The notes beneath the pieces were generated by a model. That model was not told where the DNA came from. It saw only the letters and a program-made list of their open reading frames with translations, and made no database searches. A stretch of DNA of 39,736 nt from Apostichopus parvimensis (taxonomy: Eukaryota > Echinodermata > Holothuroidea > Aspidochirotida > Stichopodidae), in NCBI GenBank assembly GCA_000934455.1, contig KN883825.1:31595-71330 (forward strand). The letters are read 5' to 3'. A program made the position numbers and the translations under genes. Position 1 is the stretch's first letter, and each line of letters starts with the position of its first letter. This document shows, piece after piece, positions 39,001-39,736 of this stretch.

Positions 39001-39463
39001 TTACTTACTTTAGACATAAATTCATGATTTTGCCTAATTAAAATTGTCCTCTCAACTGATAGTTTACTGTGATAAGCGGTTTGTCGTTTTTTTTGTGTGT
39101 TTTATAACAGTGGGTGTATCAATTTTCATTTGTGGAGCCTTTCTGTAATGGGTTAAAGGGTGTTTCTAATGGGGTCATGGGGGATAGGTGCTGCTAATGA
39201 GGGAGGGGACGGTGGAGAGCCCTGGTGAGATTCAAAGCTCGGAAGTTGAAGCATGTTTAGATTTTTTGCACTCACAGCTATTTTAATTACTCTGTGTCCT
39301 TCTTTCATTAATTCTCTCACACCAAATAATCCTGCAGATGTGGATGAATGTAACATAACCAGTCTTTCCAACTGCTCATCCAATGCTGATTGCACCAATT
39401 TGATTGGTTCGTTCTCCTGCATCTGCAGGGAAGGTTACGTTGGCGATAGCAGAACTTGCATGG
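165..39463 (+). CDS. Partial gene: mucin-like VWD/C8/TIL-LDLa-sushi-NIDO-AMOP-VWD-EGF glycoprotein (43 exons)
   Basis: Joined exons read through in one frame across 42 introns, apart from one base insertion near 977. Approximate residues of the partial product are: mucin repeats 1-953, VWD 954-1109, C8 1110-1221, TIL/TILa/EGF 1222-1346, two LDLa 1347-1434, two sushi 1435-1550, two EGF 1551-1628, NIDO 1629-1900, AMOP 1900-2062, VWD 2063-2300, cadherin/Ig-like 2349-2430, and EGF modules to 3191. The NIDO-AMOP-VWD order is that of MUC4 and invertebrate mucin-like proteins. The VWD-C8-TIL block is that of gel-forming mucins, FCGBP and tectorins. Many cysteines and N-glycosylation sequons indicate an extracellular product. 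The signal peptide and C-terminus (possible membrane anchor) are outside the window. Cellular role (adhesion, mucus or matrix) is inferred from domains only, and the exact orthologue is not identified. Confidence 0.9.
815..2940 (+). repeat. 48-bp coding minisatellite (about 44 units)
   Basis: The unit contains GCTGAATCTTCGACTGTAGC followed by GACAACGCCAGATGTTGAAG and TGTCAACA. Units line up with no indels except the single 49-bp unit at 959-1007. Because the unit is a multiple of three and contains no stop in several frames, antisense frames are also open: about 673 codons at 953-2974 minus, and shorter ones in another minus frame. These are treated as by-products. Confidence 0.95.
3025..3529 (+). 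other. Intron 1
   Basis: This intron separates the mucin exon from the VWD. It holds a C8/A11-type homopolymer run at about 3137-3160 and a pyrimidine-rich tract before the acceptor CTTCAG at 3524-3529. A second possible acceptor, TTCAG at 3540-3544, keeps the same phase and would drop five residues. I see no element here. Confidence 0.6.
3530..3732 (+). CDS. Exon 2: first VWD domain, N-terminal part (GDPH)
   Basis: Reads ...[15 protein letters not shown] then [13 protein letters not shown]. This is the start of a von Willebrand type D domain (consensus GDPHY-FDG-F-C-Y-L). It starts at phase 1 and ends at phase 0 before a GTGGGT donor at 3733. The GDPH tetrapeptide is the site where several mucins undergo autocatalytic Asp-Pro cleavage. 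The neighbouring exons 3 and 4 complete the domain. Confidence 0.9.
3733..4285 (+). other. Intron 2
   Basis: AT-rich, unremarkable sequence ending with TCTTTTCTAG at 4285. I see no repeat or RNA gene in it. Confidence 0.6.
4286..4393 (+). CDS. Exon 3: first VWD domain, middle
   Basis: 36 codons, phase 0-0, reading [20 protein letters not shown] and on to RLQRAGAFT. It matches the central beta-strand region of VWD domains (pattern V..dg.V.vdG..v.LP). The donor is GTAAGT at 4394. Confidence 0.9.
4784..4801 (+). other. G-rich tract, potential G-quadruplex
   Basis: Runs of ten and seven G separated by one A lie on the + (transcript-sense) strand within intron 3. This satisfies a four-tract G-quadruplex pattern. 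Confidence 0.5.
5088..5184 (+). mobile_element. LINE-like 3' tail, copy 1
   Basis: Shares GAGGGCTCCTCTGGAAA, CTGCACTGAGCAGGACTACC and CTCATTAAAGATGACAATA, followed by an A-rich tail, with 20145-20229 (+) and 37240-37321 (-). Truncated left ends and a common A-rich right end are typical of non-LTR retroelement debris. This copy carries an internal duplication of GAGGGCTCC. The family was not identified. Confidence 0.65.
5437..5592 (+). CDS. Exon 4: first VWD domain, C-terminal part (CGLCGN)
   Basis: 52 codons, phase 0-0: [14 protein letters not shown], then [18 protein letters not shown]. The CGLCGN motif is diagnostic of VWD domains. Its CxxC is the motif linked in VWF and gel-forming mucins to disulfide multimerisation. 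The donor is GTAAGG at 5593. Confidence 0.93.
5593..6182 (+). other. Intron 4
   Basis: Nothing recognisable; a 62-codon open stretch at 5681-5869 has no domain or splice support. Confidence 0.6.
6183..6333 (+). CDS. Exon 5: C8 domain, first half
   Basis: Reads [19 protein letters not shown], then [17 protein letters not shown]. It is the VWD-to-C8 linker and the first C8 cysteines (ECNS, NPCLH, ELCEI). It starts at phase 0 after TTCACAG and ends at phase 1 before GTATGT at 6334. Confidence 0.85.
6334..6934 (+). other. Intron 5
   Basis: AT-rich with no recognisable element. Confidence 0.6.
6935..7120 (+). CDS. Exon 6: C8 domain, second half
   Basis: Reads [26 protein letters not shown], then [19 protein letters not shown] and WRTETTC. 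The spacing of Cys with Y..NC.FD.C, YC.E.G and W+R..T.C is the C8 signature that follows VWD in VWF, mucins, FCGBP and tectorins. Phase 1-1, donor GTAAGT at 7121. Confidence 0.92.
7121..7765 (+). other. Intron 6
   Basis: No recognisable element; it ends with TTTCAATAG at 7765. Confidence 0.6.
7766..7977 (+). CDS. Exon 7: TIL (trypsin-inhibitor-like cysteine-rich) domain
   Basis: Reads [20 protein letters not shown], then [23 protein letters not shown] and IKDGYYAP. This is the classical TIL pattern (C..N..F..C...C..SC...C.C..GFv...g.Cv....CGC) found after C8. It ends at phase 0. Confidence 0.93.
8080..8279. mobile_element. MITE family A, copy 1 (Tc1/mariner-like ends)
   Basis: Inverted ends: CAGTTGGGACA at 8089-8099, and TTGTCCCAACTGACTGTA at 8262-8279 (its complement). 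Read inward, the right end is TACAGTCAGTTGGGACAATT, and a TA plus CAGT start is typical of Tc1/mariner-derived MITEs. The interior (TATGAATATCATGTTTCTAT, GGTTAGGAACTGTT) recurs in copy 2 at 13807-14014. There is no coding capacity. Confidence 0.7.
8461..8705 (-). mobile_element. tRNA-derived SINE, copy 1
   Basis: Read on the minus strand from 8705: a head GGAGTGTTAGCTCAGTGG with an exact RNA polymerase III A box (TAGCTCAGTGG), then a B-box-like GAGTTCGAGTC and CACTCC, which can pair with the GGAGTG at the start like a tRNA acceptor stem. A unique body and a (ATACAT)-type 3' tail follow. It is full length, about 245 bp. Confidence 0.88.
8940..9102 (+). CDS. Exon 8: TILa linker plus EGF-like module
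   Basis: Follows directly on exon 7: [30 protein letters not shown], matching the TILa/VWC-like piece of FCGBP and tectorins. It is followed by [20 protein letters not shown] and DGFTCQ, an EGF-like module. Phase 0 in, phase 1 out (GTAAGG at 9103). Confidence 0.88.
9103..9944 (+). other. Intron 8
   Basis: AT-rich sequence with no recognisable element or gene. Confidence 0.6.
9945..10064 (+). CDS. Exon 9: LDL-receptor class A module 1
   Basis: [40 protein letters not shown]. The six-cysteine LDLa pattern with the calcium-binding C..D.S/YSDE segment is visible ([10 protein letters not shown]). A single phase 1-1 exon. Confidence 0.93.
10065..10738 (+). other. Intron 9
   Basis: No recognisable element; short TATATA-rich stretches around 10590-10640. 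Confidence 0.6.
10739..10882 (+). CDS. Exon 10: LDL-receptor class A module 2
   Basis: Reads [20 protein letters not shown], then [21 protein letters not shown].....F.C........CDG..DC.DG.DE is a canonical LDLa with intact acidic calcium ligands. Phase 1-1. Confidence 0.94.
10883..11472 (+). other. Intron 10
   Basis: No recognisable element; small open stretches on both strands have no support. Confidence 0.6.
11473..11649 (+). CDS. Exon 11: sushi (CCP) module 1
   Basis: [36 protein letters not shown] read with the actual order [11 protein letters not shown], then [13 protein letters not shown] and SPVCL. The four-cysteine CCP pattern with Y.C..GY.L.G is present; the usual final Trp region reads SSFKTVDSP, so the Trp is replaced. 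Phase 1-1. Confidence 0.9.
   Translation, partial: TFVIHHQVSTAVISHRCCPGIREGIWSPTSVPRGTLSLEMIHECAMVPALKLWILQSA
11916..12086 (+). CDS. Exon 12: sushi (CCP) module 2
   Basis: [20 protein letters not shown], then [36 protein letters not shown]. It has four Cys with CNANYEL matching C..GY.L. The intron before it (11650-11915) is short and holds nothing. Phase 1-1; donor GTAAGT at 12087. Confidence 0.88.
12087..12991 (+). other. Intron 12
   Basis: Mostly an AT-rich irregular tandem tract (about 12415-12800) listed separately. The flanks hold nothing recognisable. Confidence 0.65.
12415..12800. repeat. AT-rich low-complexity tandem tract
   Basis: Irregular repeats of ACAATATAATATACAATAC-like words make up nearly 400 bp of intron 12. 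The array is degenerate, with almost no G in places. Confidence 0.85.
12992..13105 (+). CDS. Exon 13: EGF-like module
   Basis: [37 protein letters not shown]. Six Cys with C.NNGTC...F.C.C..GW.G..C, a standard non-calcium EGF. Phase 1-1, donor GTAAGT at 13106. Confidence 0.93.
13106..13561 (+). other. Intron 13
   Basis: Holds a short tandem of TCTGTATGGTGATAA (about 13270-13312) and a mucin-repeat-like patch at 13322-13350 (see findings). Otherwise nothing. Confidence 0.5.
13562..13681 (+). CDS. Exon 14: calcium-binding EGF module
   Basis: [40 protein letters not shown]. The DIDEC start and C.DN..SY.C pattern mark a calcium-binding EGF with a possible Asp hydroxylation site. It lies immediately before the NIDO exon. 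Its 3' half is duplicated several times in the following intron. Phase 1-1. Confidence 0.95.
13741..14290 (+). repeat. Decaying tandem copies of the exon 14 3' end in intron 14
   Basis: Exon 14 has GGCTTCACTGGAGATGGG then TTTTATTGCAGAGGTGAGAG. At 13761-13800 there is GGTTTCAATGGAGATGGG then TTTTAGTGAGGTAAGAG. At 14069-14105 there is GGTTTCAATGGAGACAGG then TTTTTCTGCAGAGGTAATAG. Weaker copies follow at about 14125-14165 and 14215-14275. The linking intron text ATGAATATACATTAGGC also repeats (13716, 14023, and ATGAATATGCAGTAG at 14217). A MITE separates copies 2 and 3. Stops and lost cysteines make them non-coding. Confidence 0.75.
13807..14014. mobile_element. MITE family A, copy 2
   Basis: Right end AATTGTCCCAACTGTCTGTA and diverged left end CAATTGTGACAATT (13814-13827) form inverted ends. 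The interior TATGAATATCATGTTTCTAT and GGTTAGGAACTGTTT match the copy at 8080-8279. It sits inside the array of exon 14 copies, so it inserted after that duplication began. Confidence 0.65.
14361..14515 (+). CDS. Exon 15: NIDO domain, part 1
   Basis: [16 protein letters not shown], then [18 protein letters not shown]. It is the N-terminal portion of a nidogen-like NIDO domain (FPFG...GD...., with F.FFG...Y...YV next). Phase 1 in, phase 0 out; donor GTAAGT at 14516. Confidence 0.85.
14793..14850 (+). mobile_element. L2/CR1-like LINE 3' tail fragment
   Basis: CCGTGCCTTGAGCACC, then CTGGGTGGATATGAATATAA and TATTATTATTAT resemble the generic 3' end of L2/CR1-group LINEs and derived SINEs, which end in such a microsatellite. 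It is a short remnant with no coding sequence. The rest of intron 14516-14905 is unremarkable. Confidence 0.5.
14906..15070 (+). CDS. Exon 16: NIDO domain, part 2
   Basis: 55 codons, phase 0-0: [20 protein letters not shown], then [19 protein letters not shown] and EVFHQ. The APFWTD..... G.V..Q motif is the NIDO hallmark (nidogen, MUC4, tectorin, SNED1). Confidence 0.93.
15071..15934 (+). other. Intron 16
   Basis: No recognisable element. A short TGATTTATGATTATGAT stretch lies at 15708-15735, and open stretches of about 70 codons on both strands at 15353-15586 have no domain or splice support. Confidence 0.55.
15935..16096 (+). CDS. Exon 17: NIDO domain, part 3
   Basis: 54 codons, phase 0-0: [20 protein letters not shown], then [20 protein letters not shown]. 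The beta strand with VVTW motif is typical of the NIDO core. The donor is GTAAGT at 16097. Confidence 0.92.
16097..16768 (+). other. Intron 17
   Basis: Three degenerate tandem copies of TCTGGTTTTATGGTTTAA lie at about 16117-16200; the rest is AT-rich sequence without recognisable features. Confidence 0.55.
16769..17273 (+). CDS. Exon 18: end of NIDO and first part of AMOP
   Basis: [20 protein letters not shown], then [15 protein letters not shown] closes NIDO (T.Q..L..DG..SF...Y ... GF..G). [14 protein letters not shown] is followed by [19 protein letters not shown] and [12 protein letters not shown], which is the AMOP start (C..W....W...L..CPC...Q). At 505 bp it is the largest exon after the mucin exon. 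Phase 0 in, 1 out. Confidence 0.94.
17274..18159 (+). other. Intron 18
   Basis: Dominated by the TGTACATTGC-type minisatellite at 17395-17965. The 184-codon open stretch there (17433-17987) is a by-product of the repeat. Confidence 0.65.
17395..17965. repeat. TTACATTGCTGTACA minisatellite with about 118-bp higher-order unit
   Basis: Words such as TTTACATTGCTGTACATG and GTGGTACAATGTTT repeat irregularly. A longer unit containing TTTTACATATGCTGAACCCT and GACAGTTCTGTCCAATTGCT recurs at about 17563 and 17681 with about 118-bp spacing. Confidence 0.85.
18160..18354 (+). CDS. Exon 19: AMOP domain, second part
   Basis: [40 protein letters not shown], then [20 protein letters not shown]. The adjacent CC followed by Y...G.L is the AMOP signature of MUC4, SUSD2 and ISM proteins. 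Phase 1-1; donor GTGAGT at 18355. Confidence 0.93.
18355..19149 (+). other. Intron 19
   Basis: Contains one copy of MITE family B (18486-18840); the remainder holds nothing recognisable. Confidence 0.65.
18486..18840. mobile_element. MITE family B, copy 1 (complete)
   Basis: The left end TTCAAGGGTGTGAAGACTCG and the complement of the right end, TTAAAGGCTTTGAAGACTCG, form terminal inverted repeats sharing TGAAGACTCGC. The outermost TTAA-like tetranucleotides suggest a TTAA target. It is about 355 bp and has no transposase. Nearly the whole interior recurs at 19311-19641. Confidence 0.8.
19150..19269 (+). CDS. Exon 20: AMOP-VWD linker
   Basis: [42 protein letters not shown]...CC..S..C..Y...RP......Y.PP is the conserved stretch just before GDPH in SUSD2/MUC4-type proteins. 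Phase 1-1, donor GTGAGT at 19270. It is bracketed by two copies of the same MITE. Confidence 0.92.
19311..19641. mobile_element. MITE family B, copy 2 (right end lost)
   Basis: Starts TTAAAGGGAGTGAAGACTC and follows copy 1 closely (GATCCCAGAAAATACACACA, AATTAGACACTAGTGTACAG, GGTATCACGTTTCATTACTG) until TTTTTCAGAGGGTGG. After that the match ends and the inverted right end is missing. It begins 41 bp after the exon 20 donor. Confidence 0.8.
20145..20229 (+). mobile_element. LINE-like 3' tail, copy 2
   Basis: GAGGGCTCCTCTGGAAAGC through CTCATTAAAGATGACAATAA plus an A-rich tail, matching the copies at 5088 (+) and 37240 (-). The left boundary coincides with copy 1. Confidence 0.7.
20599..20813 (+). 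CDS. Exon 21: second VWD domain, GDPH and first half
   Basis: [34 protein letters not shown], then [10 protein letters not shown] and [29 protein letters not shown], followed by QGRT, is the MUC4/SUSD2-type VWD start and retains the Asp-Pro cleavage tetrapeptide. Phase 1 in, 0 out. Confidence 0.95.
20814..21793 (+). other. Intron 21
   Basis: No recognisable element; a 105-codon minus-strand open stretch (21312-21629) has no support. Confidence 0.55.
21794..21878 (+). CDS. Exon 22: second VWD domain, short exon
   Basis: [28 protein letters not shown]: 85 bp, phase 0 in, 1 out (GTGAGA at 21879). V.F.L......V.VNGT fits the VWD middle strands. Two N-x-S/T sequons are visible. Confidence 0.87.
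21879..22835 (+). other. Intron 22
   Basis: AT-rich; nothing recognisable. Confidence 0.6.
22836..23006 (+). CDS. Exon 23: second VWD domain, middle
   Basis: [20 protein letters not shown], then [20 protein letters not shown] and GNSTRGLI. The V...V......LP..F...T.GL layout is the MUC4-type VWD before the GLLG.WN motif. Phase 1-1. Confidence 0.88.
23028..23470. repeat. TAGTATAGTA low-complexity tract interrupted by a SINE
   Basis: TAGTATAGTATAGTAAAG lies left of the SINE. To its right come GTACAGTATAGTATGTAAAG and many AGTATAGTA-like words to about 23470. Confidence 0.8.
23061..23274 (-). mobile_element. tRNA-derived SINE, copy 2 (head truncated)
   Basis: Same body and ATACAT tail as the copy at 8461-8705, but on its head side it stops after the CTTTCAATCATAAGG region, so the A box is missing and only the B-box part remains. 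It lies within the TAGTATAG tract. Confidence 0.85.
23857..23973 (+). CDS. Exon 24: second VWD domain, C-terminal part
   Basis: [20 protein letters not shown], then FFTFGEL. With exon 23 it forms GLIGVWNGN..DDF..PNGT, the closing motif of MUC4/SUSD2-type VWD. Phase 1-1; donor GTAAGT at 23974. Confidence 0.94.
23974..24710 (+). other. Intron 24
   Basis: Holds the palindromic 18-bp array at 24106-24191. A 123-codon open stretch at 24212-24583 has no domain similarity or splice support that I can see. Confidence 0.6.
24106..24191. repeat. Five 18-bp units, each with a perfect 12-bp palindrome
   Basis: The unit is CCAGGTACCTGGAACAAA (or ...GGAATAAA). CCAGGTACCTGG is its own reverse complement, so the array can fold into serial hairpins. 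The first spacer is one or two bases shorter than the others. Confidence 0.95.
24711..24980 (+). CDS. Exon 25: post-VWD region with polybasic RKRR site
   Basis: [34 protein letters not shown], then [20 protein letters not shown]. The FGELW join and the C....QCLFD..AT.N..LG block are conserved after the VWD in MUC4/SUSD2-like proteins. RKRR at 24755-24766 fits a furin-type cleavage consensus. Phase 1-1. Confidence 0.92.
24981..25718 (+). other. Intron 25
   Basis: AT-rich, no recognisable element. Short open stretches at 25120-25311 and 25462 onward lack support. Confidence 0.55.
25719..25868 (+). CDS. Exon 26: cadherin/Ig-like segment
   Basis: [42 protein letters not shown].......ATVG..F...V.A.DP.G..V.YSL is a cadherin-like (dystroglycan-type) fold also seen after the VWD in MUC4-like proteins. 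Phase 1-1. Confidence 0.86.
25869..26527 (+). other. Intron 26
   Basis: A degenerate two-copy duplication is visible (about 26008-26062 and 26175-26225: CTTCTGTGGCTTCTCCAAG versus CTTTTGTGGGTTCTTCTAG). Otherwise nothing. Confidence 0.4.
26528..26709 (+). CDS. Exon 27: end of cadherin-like segment and start of an EGF
   Basis: [36 protein letters not shown] closes the cadherin-like fold (V.ASDG.....V..TV.LC). [13 protein letters not shown] opens an EGF that is completed in exon 28. Phase 1 in, 0 out; this is the only EGF in the window split by an intron. Confidence 0.9.
27242..27450 (+). mobile_element. tRNA-derived SINE, copy 3 (head truncated)
   Basis: Begins at CAATCATAAGGTCCCC and carries a perfect B box (GGTTCGAGTC) but no A box. 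The body and ATACAT-type tail match the other copies, on the plus strand. Confidence 0.85.
27537..27604. mobile_element. Possible hAT-type terminal fragment
   Basis: GTGGGCCAGATGGAAATC, GGTTGGATTTGGCCCGTGCA and CACCACCTATATCGAGGAAC resemble the widespread hAT-MITE terminus rich in GGCCCG.GGGCCGCC. Only one end is seen. Recognition is from memory of that general pattern. Confidence 0.35.
27636..27822 (+). CDS. Exon 28: end of one EGF plus a second EGF-like module
   Basis: [18 protein letters not shown] completes the EGF begun in exon 27. [16 protein letters not shown], then [20 protein letters not shown] is a thrombospondin/nidogen-like EGF. Its segment 27743-27782 seeds the minisatellite in the next intron. 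Phase 0 in, 1 out. Confidence 0.92.
27845..28205 (+). repeat. Intronic minisatellite derived from exon 28
   Basis: Exon 28 has GATAATGTAGCCCCACTGAC, AGGCAATAGGTGCGGTGATG. The intron has GGATAATGTAAATCCACTG, then ATATAGGTGTGATGATGGGA, then GATACTGTAGACCCACTGAT, AGGATATAGGTGTGGTGGCG, and further decaying units of about 40-50 bp. Open minus-strand frames (27632-28194) are by-products. Confidence 0.8.
28343..28489 (+). CDS. Exon 29: calcium-binding EGF
   Basis: [50 protein letters not shown] cbEGF of the C...C.N..G.F.C.C..GY.L.....C subtype, with a long first loop. Phase 1-1. Confidence 0.94.
28741..29162. repeat. GTACTAAGTAATGGTCTAAG minisatellite with higher-order duplication
   Basis: Short units such as AAGTAATGTCTCATGTACT are tandemly repeated in intron 29. 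A block containing CCCATGTACTAAGTAATGG and ATATCTCACGTACTGAGTAA occurs twice, about 142 bp apart (near 28884 and 29031), showing a second, larger duplication. Confidence 0.9.
29269..29400 (+). CDS. Exon 30: calcium-binding EGF
   Basis: [45 protein letters not shown] complete cbEGF with SY at the hydroxylation-type motif. Phase 1-1; the donor GTAAGA at 29401 is followed at once by a SINE tail. Confidence 0.95.
29407..29660 (-). mobile_element. tRNA-derived SINE, copy 4 (full length)
   Basis: Minus strand: head GGAGTGTTAGCTCAGTGG at the 29660 end with an intact A box, a B box nearly intact (GAGTTCGAGTC), and a tail of ATACATAC words that reaches to within about 6 bp of the exon 30 donor. Confidence 0.88.
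29734..29775 (+). other. G-rich tract, potential G-quadruplex
   Basis: GGAGGGGGGTGGGGATAGGG, GTAGAGG provides at least three long G runs and one short one on the + strand of intron 30. Confidence 0.4.
29903..30025 (+). CDS. Exon 31: calcium-binding EGF
   Basis: [42 protein letters not shown] standard cbEGF with SF in the C.N....F.C motif. Phase 1-1. Confidence 0.95.
30241..30294 (+). pseudogene. Duplicated EGF exon start / decoy acceptor in intron 31
   Basis: AGATATTGACGAGTGGTCTC at 30241 is a near copy of AGATATTGACGAATGCTCTC at 30293, where exon 32 begins. Use of the first acceptor (TTTCCAG, ending 30242) would read [11 protein letters not shown] then TGA, with the key Cys changed to Trp. 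It therefore appears to be a broken relic. Confidence 0.75.
30295..30543 (+). CDS. Exon 32: two calcium-binding EGF modules in one exon
   Basis: [20 protein letters not shown] to GDGVNCT, then directly [20 protein letters not shown] to GDGVQCD. It is 249 bp, about twice the other EGF exons, consistent with loss of an intron between two EGF exons. Phase 1-1, donor GTAAAG at 30544. Confidence 0.95.
30544..31088 (+). other. Intron 32
   Basis: AT-rich; nothing recognisable. Confidence 0.6.
31089..31217 (+). CDS. Exon 33: calcium-binding EGF
   Basis: [43 protein letters not shown]. The second loop is slightly longer (MDGSTM) than in its neighbours. Phase 1-1. Confidence 0.95.
31218..32518 (+). 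other. Intron 33
   Basis: One of the two longest introns. T-rich tract at 31680-31710 and a LINE-tail fragment near 32275-32350; otherwise no recognisable feature. Confidence 0.55.
32275..32350 (+). mobile_element. L2-like LINE/SINE 3' tail fragment
   Basis: GTAAAGTGCTTTGAGATATT, then GTAAAGCACTTTATAAATAA and ATAGTATTTTATTA follow the common 3' end pattern of L2-group elements (GTAAAGCGC...TATAAAT..ATTATT). No other part of an element is visible. Confidence 0.55.
32519..32644 (+). CDS. Exon 34: calcium-binding EGF
   Basis: [43 protein letters not shown] complete cbEGF. Phase 1-1, donor GTAAGT. Confidence 0.95.
32826..33069 (+). mobile_element. tRNA-derived SINE, copy 5 (full length)
   Basis: GGAGTGTTAGCTCAGTGG head with an intact A box, B-box AAGTTTGAGTC (one change), CACTCC closing the tRNA-like stem, the usual body, and an ATACATAC tail. 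Plus strand, in intron 34. The rest of that intron (32645-33577) holds only a CTGCAG-rich patch at 33140-33245. Confidence 0.88.
33578..33700 (+). CDS. Exon 35: calcium-binding EGF
   Basis: [42 protein letters not shown] complete cbEGF with TN..GSY.C. Phase 1-1. Confidence 0.95.
33701..34359 (+). other. Intron 35
   Basis: No repeat recognised apart from a G-rich tract at 34231-34259, about 100 bp before the acceptor. Confidence 0.55.
34231..34259 (+). other. G-rich tract, potential G-quadruplex
   Basis: GGGTGGAGGGGATGGGGAGA then AGGGGAGGG: five runs of three or four G with loops of one to four bases, a textbook G-quadruplex pattern on the transcript-sense strand. Confidence 0.7.
34360..34482 (+). 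CDS. Exon 36: calcium-binding EGF
   Basis: [41 protein letters not shown]. The shorter C.SIC.N..G...C.C..GY.L subtype, like exons 29, 37 and 39. Phase 1-1. Confidence 0.94.
34483..35014 (+). other. Intron 36
   Basis: Nothing recognisable. Confidence 0.6.
35015..35134 (+). CDS. Exon 37: calcium-binding EGF
   Basis: [41 protein letters not shown] complete cbEGF. Phase 1-1, donor GTAAGC at 35135. Confidence 0.95.
   Translation: MLMSAPSVLIIVLKAVTIPMVAIVVIAMMDSFSKEMWNA
35135..35656 (+). other. Intron 37
   Basis: A strongly C/T-rich stretch runs from about 35440 to 35565 on the + strand (ending CACCTCCCCCCCCCTTCC). Otherwise unremarkable. Confidence 0.6.
35657..35779 (+). CDS. Exon 38: divergent EGF-like module
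   Basis: [41 protein letters not shown]. It has six Cys but lacks the DxD/NEC start, so calcium binding is not expected. It breaks the otherwise uniform cbEGF run. Phase 1-1. Confidence 0.92.
35780..36286 (+). other. Intron 38
   Basis: Nothing recognisable. Confidence 0.6.
36287..36412 (+). CDS. Exon 39: calcium-binding EGF
   Basis: [43 protein letters not shown] complete cbEGF with C.N..G.Y.C. Phase 1-1. Confidence 0.95.
36795..37030 (+). mobile_element. tRNA-derived SINE, copy 6
   Basis: GGAGTGTTAGCTTAGTATTT head (A box changed at three places), AAGTTCGAGTCAATCC B-box region, standard body with a short deletion after GTTGACAATT, and an ATACATAC tail that continues into a TATACATACA stretch. 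The tail ends only about 50 bp before the exon 40 acceptor. The remainder of intron 39 (36413-36794) holds only a C-rich patch at 36450-36470. Confidence 0.87.
37079..37204 (+). CDS. Exon 40: calcium-binding EGF
   Basis: [43 protein letters not shown] complete cbEGF; the acceptor CACTCTAG lies close to a SINE tail. Phase 1-1. Confidence 0.95.
37240..37321 (-). mobile_element. LINE-like 3' tail, copy 3
   Basis: On the minus strand it reads GAGGGCTCCTCTGGAAAGC, CTGCACTGAGCAGGACTACC, CTCATTAAAGATAACAATG and a T-rich (A-rich on the minus strand) tail. It is nearly the same as the copy at 20145-20229. Confidence 0.7.
37744..37822. repeat. Three tandem copies of a unit of about 30 bp
   Basis: ACATGGTATTTAACCCCCTT, ACATGGTATGTAACCCTTTC and ACATTGTATTTAACCCTTGC follow one another (the first two are preceded by CAG/AAG words). 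Intron 40; elsewhere this intron has a G-rich patch at 37548-37580. Confidence 0.8.
37900..37966 (+). promoter_or_regulatory. Expanded polypyrimidine tract (CTTTTT)n before exon 41
   Basis: A run of (CTTTTT)-type units forms an unusually long pyrimidine tract directly upstream of the acceptor CACACAG at 37972. It is likely to serve as a strong U2AF-binding tract, grown by microsatellite expansion. Confidence 0.6.
37973..38092 (+). CDS. Exon 41: calcium-binding EGF
   Basis: [41 protein letters not shown] complete cbEGF. Phase 1-1, donor GTATGA. Confidence 0.95.
38093..38599 (+). other. Intron 41
   Basis: A CTGCAG-rich patch at about 38140-38180 resembles one at 33215-33235 on the other strand. 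Nothing else is recognised. Confidence 0.45.
38600..38716 (+). CDS. Exon 42: calcium-binding EGF
   Basis: [40 protein letters not shown] complete cbEGF with TN..GSF.C. Phase 1-1. Confidence 0.95.
38717..39337 (+). other. Intron 42
   Basis: Nothing recognisable; an open minus-strand stretch at 39153-39422 overlaps exon 43 and is a shadow. Confidence 0.6.
39338..39463 (+). CDS. Exon 43: calcium-binding EGF (last in window)
   Basis: [43 protein letters not shown] complete cbEGF ending at phase 1 before GTTAGT at 39464, so the gene continues beyond the window. Confidence 0.93.
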
Positions 39464-39736
39464 GTTAGTATTACTACTTAAGTAATAGTGTATGGCAAGG
39501 GAGCTGAATGAATGAATAAATTGATATCTTTATATAGAGAGTCTGGCCCTTTAACTATATATGTATGGTAAGGAAGATGTTTAGTCACTTGTCCATGAGC
39601 ACTGAAGGGTGTCCGTTATTACCCAAAAAATGACAATTTACAAATGTGTTCTCAATGAAAAGTTCAGATTCAAAATGCACTGGTCAACCATGTCAGTACT
39701 GTTAAATAAACACTTATATCAAGCAAGATAAAGAAA
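39464..39736 (+). other. Start of downstream intron
   Basis: Follows the GTTAGT donor of exon 43. No exon or repeat is recognised up to the window end. Confidence 0.6.

Noticed and set aside
1..39736. Bacterial-type systems (CRISPR, operons, phage genes)
   Set aside because: The window is intron-containing metazoan DNA; the tandem arrays are minisatellites without spacer structure, and no prokaryotic genes are seen.

Overview
This window is eukaryotic genomic DNA holding the interior of one large multi-exon gene on the + strand. I placed 43 consecutive coding exons between 165 and 39463. All have GT-AG introns with compatible phases, and they total about 9.6 kb of coding sequence (about 3,190 residues). 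No start or stop codon of the gene is inside the window, so the product is partial at both ends. AT-rich introns of about 0.3-1.3 kb, tRNA-derived SINEs, MITE-like elements and LINE 3' tails fit a metazoan. The domain repertoire (VWD/C8/TIL, NIDO-AMOP-VWD, sushi, LDLa, calcium-binding EGF) and compact intron size fit a marine invertebrate. My guess is a deuterostome such as an echinoderm, but I cannot prove the taxon from the sequence.

Layout of the protein, in order: (1) one giant 2.86-kb exon coding a Ser/Thr-rich mucin domain built of 16-residue (48-bp) tandem repeats; (2) a gel-forming-mucin/FCGBP/tectorin-type D assembly, VWD-C8-TIL-TILa (3530-9102); (3) two LDL-receptor class A modules (9945-10882), two sushi/CCP modules (11473-12086) and two EGF modules (12992-13681); (4) a MUC4/SUSD2-type core, NIDO-AMOP-VWD with a GDPH motif (14361-24980), then a cadherin/Ig-like segment (25719-26709); (5) a long run of about 18 EGF modules, mostly calcium-binding with DxD/NEC starts, each on its own phase 1-1 exon (26528-39463) and probably continuing beyond the window. 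The whole reads as a secreted or membrane-tethered mucin-like adhesive or extracellular-matrix glycoprotein.

Main anomalies. The mucin exon carries one 49-bp repeat unit among 48-bp units (extra G near 977), which breaks the reading frame. Two introns hold tandem, decaying copies of part of the exon just upstream of them (after 13681 and after 27822). A third intron has a duplicated EGF exon start acting as a decoy acceptor (30241). A polybasic RKRR site lies just after the second VWD.

Introns carry six copies of a tRNA-derived SINE (A and B boxes visible), two MITE-like families (two copies each), three copies of a LINE-like 3' tail, other LINE and hAT-like fragments, and several minisatellites, including one of perfect palindromes. 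I saw no RNA gene, CRISPR array or second gene.
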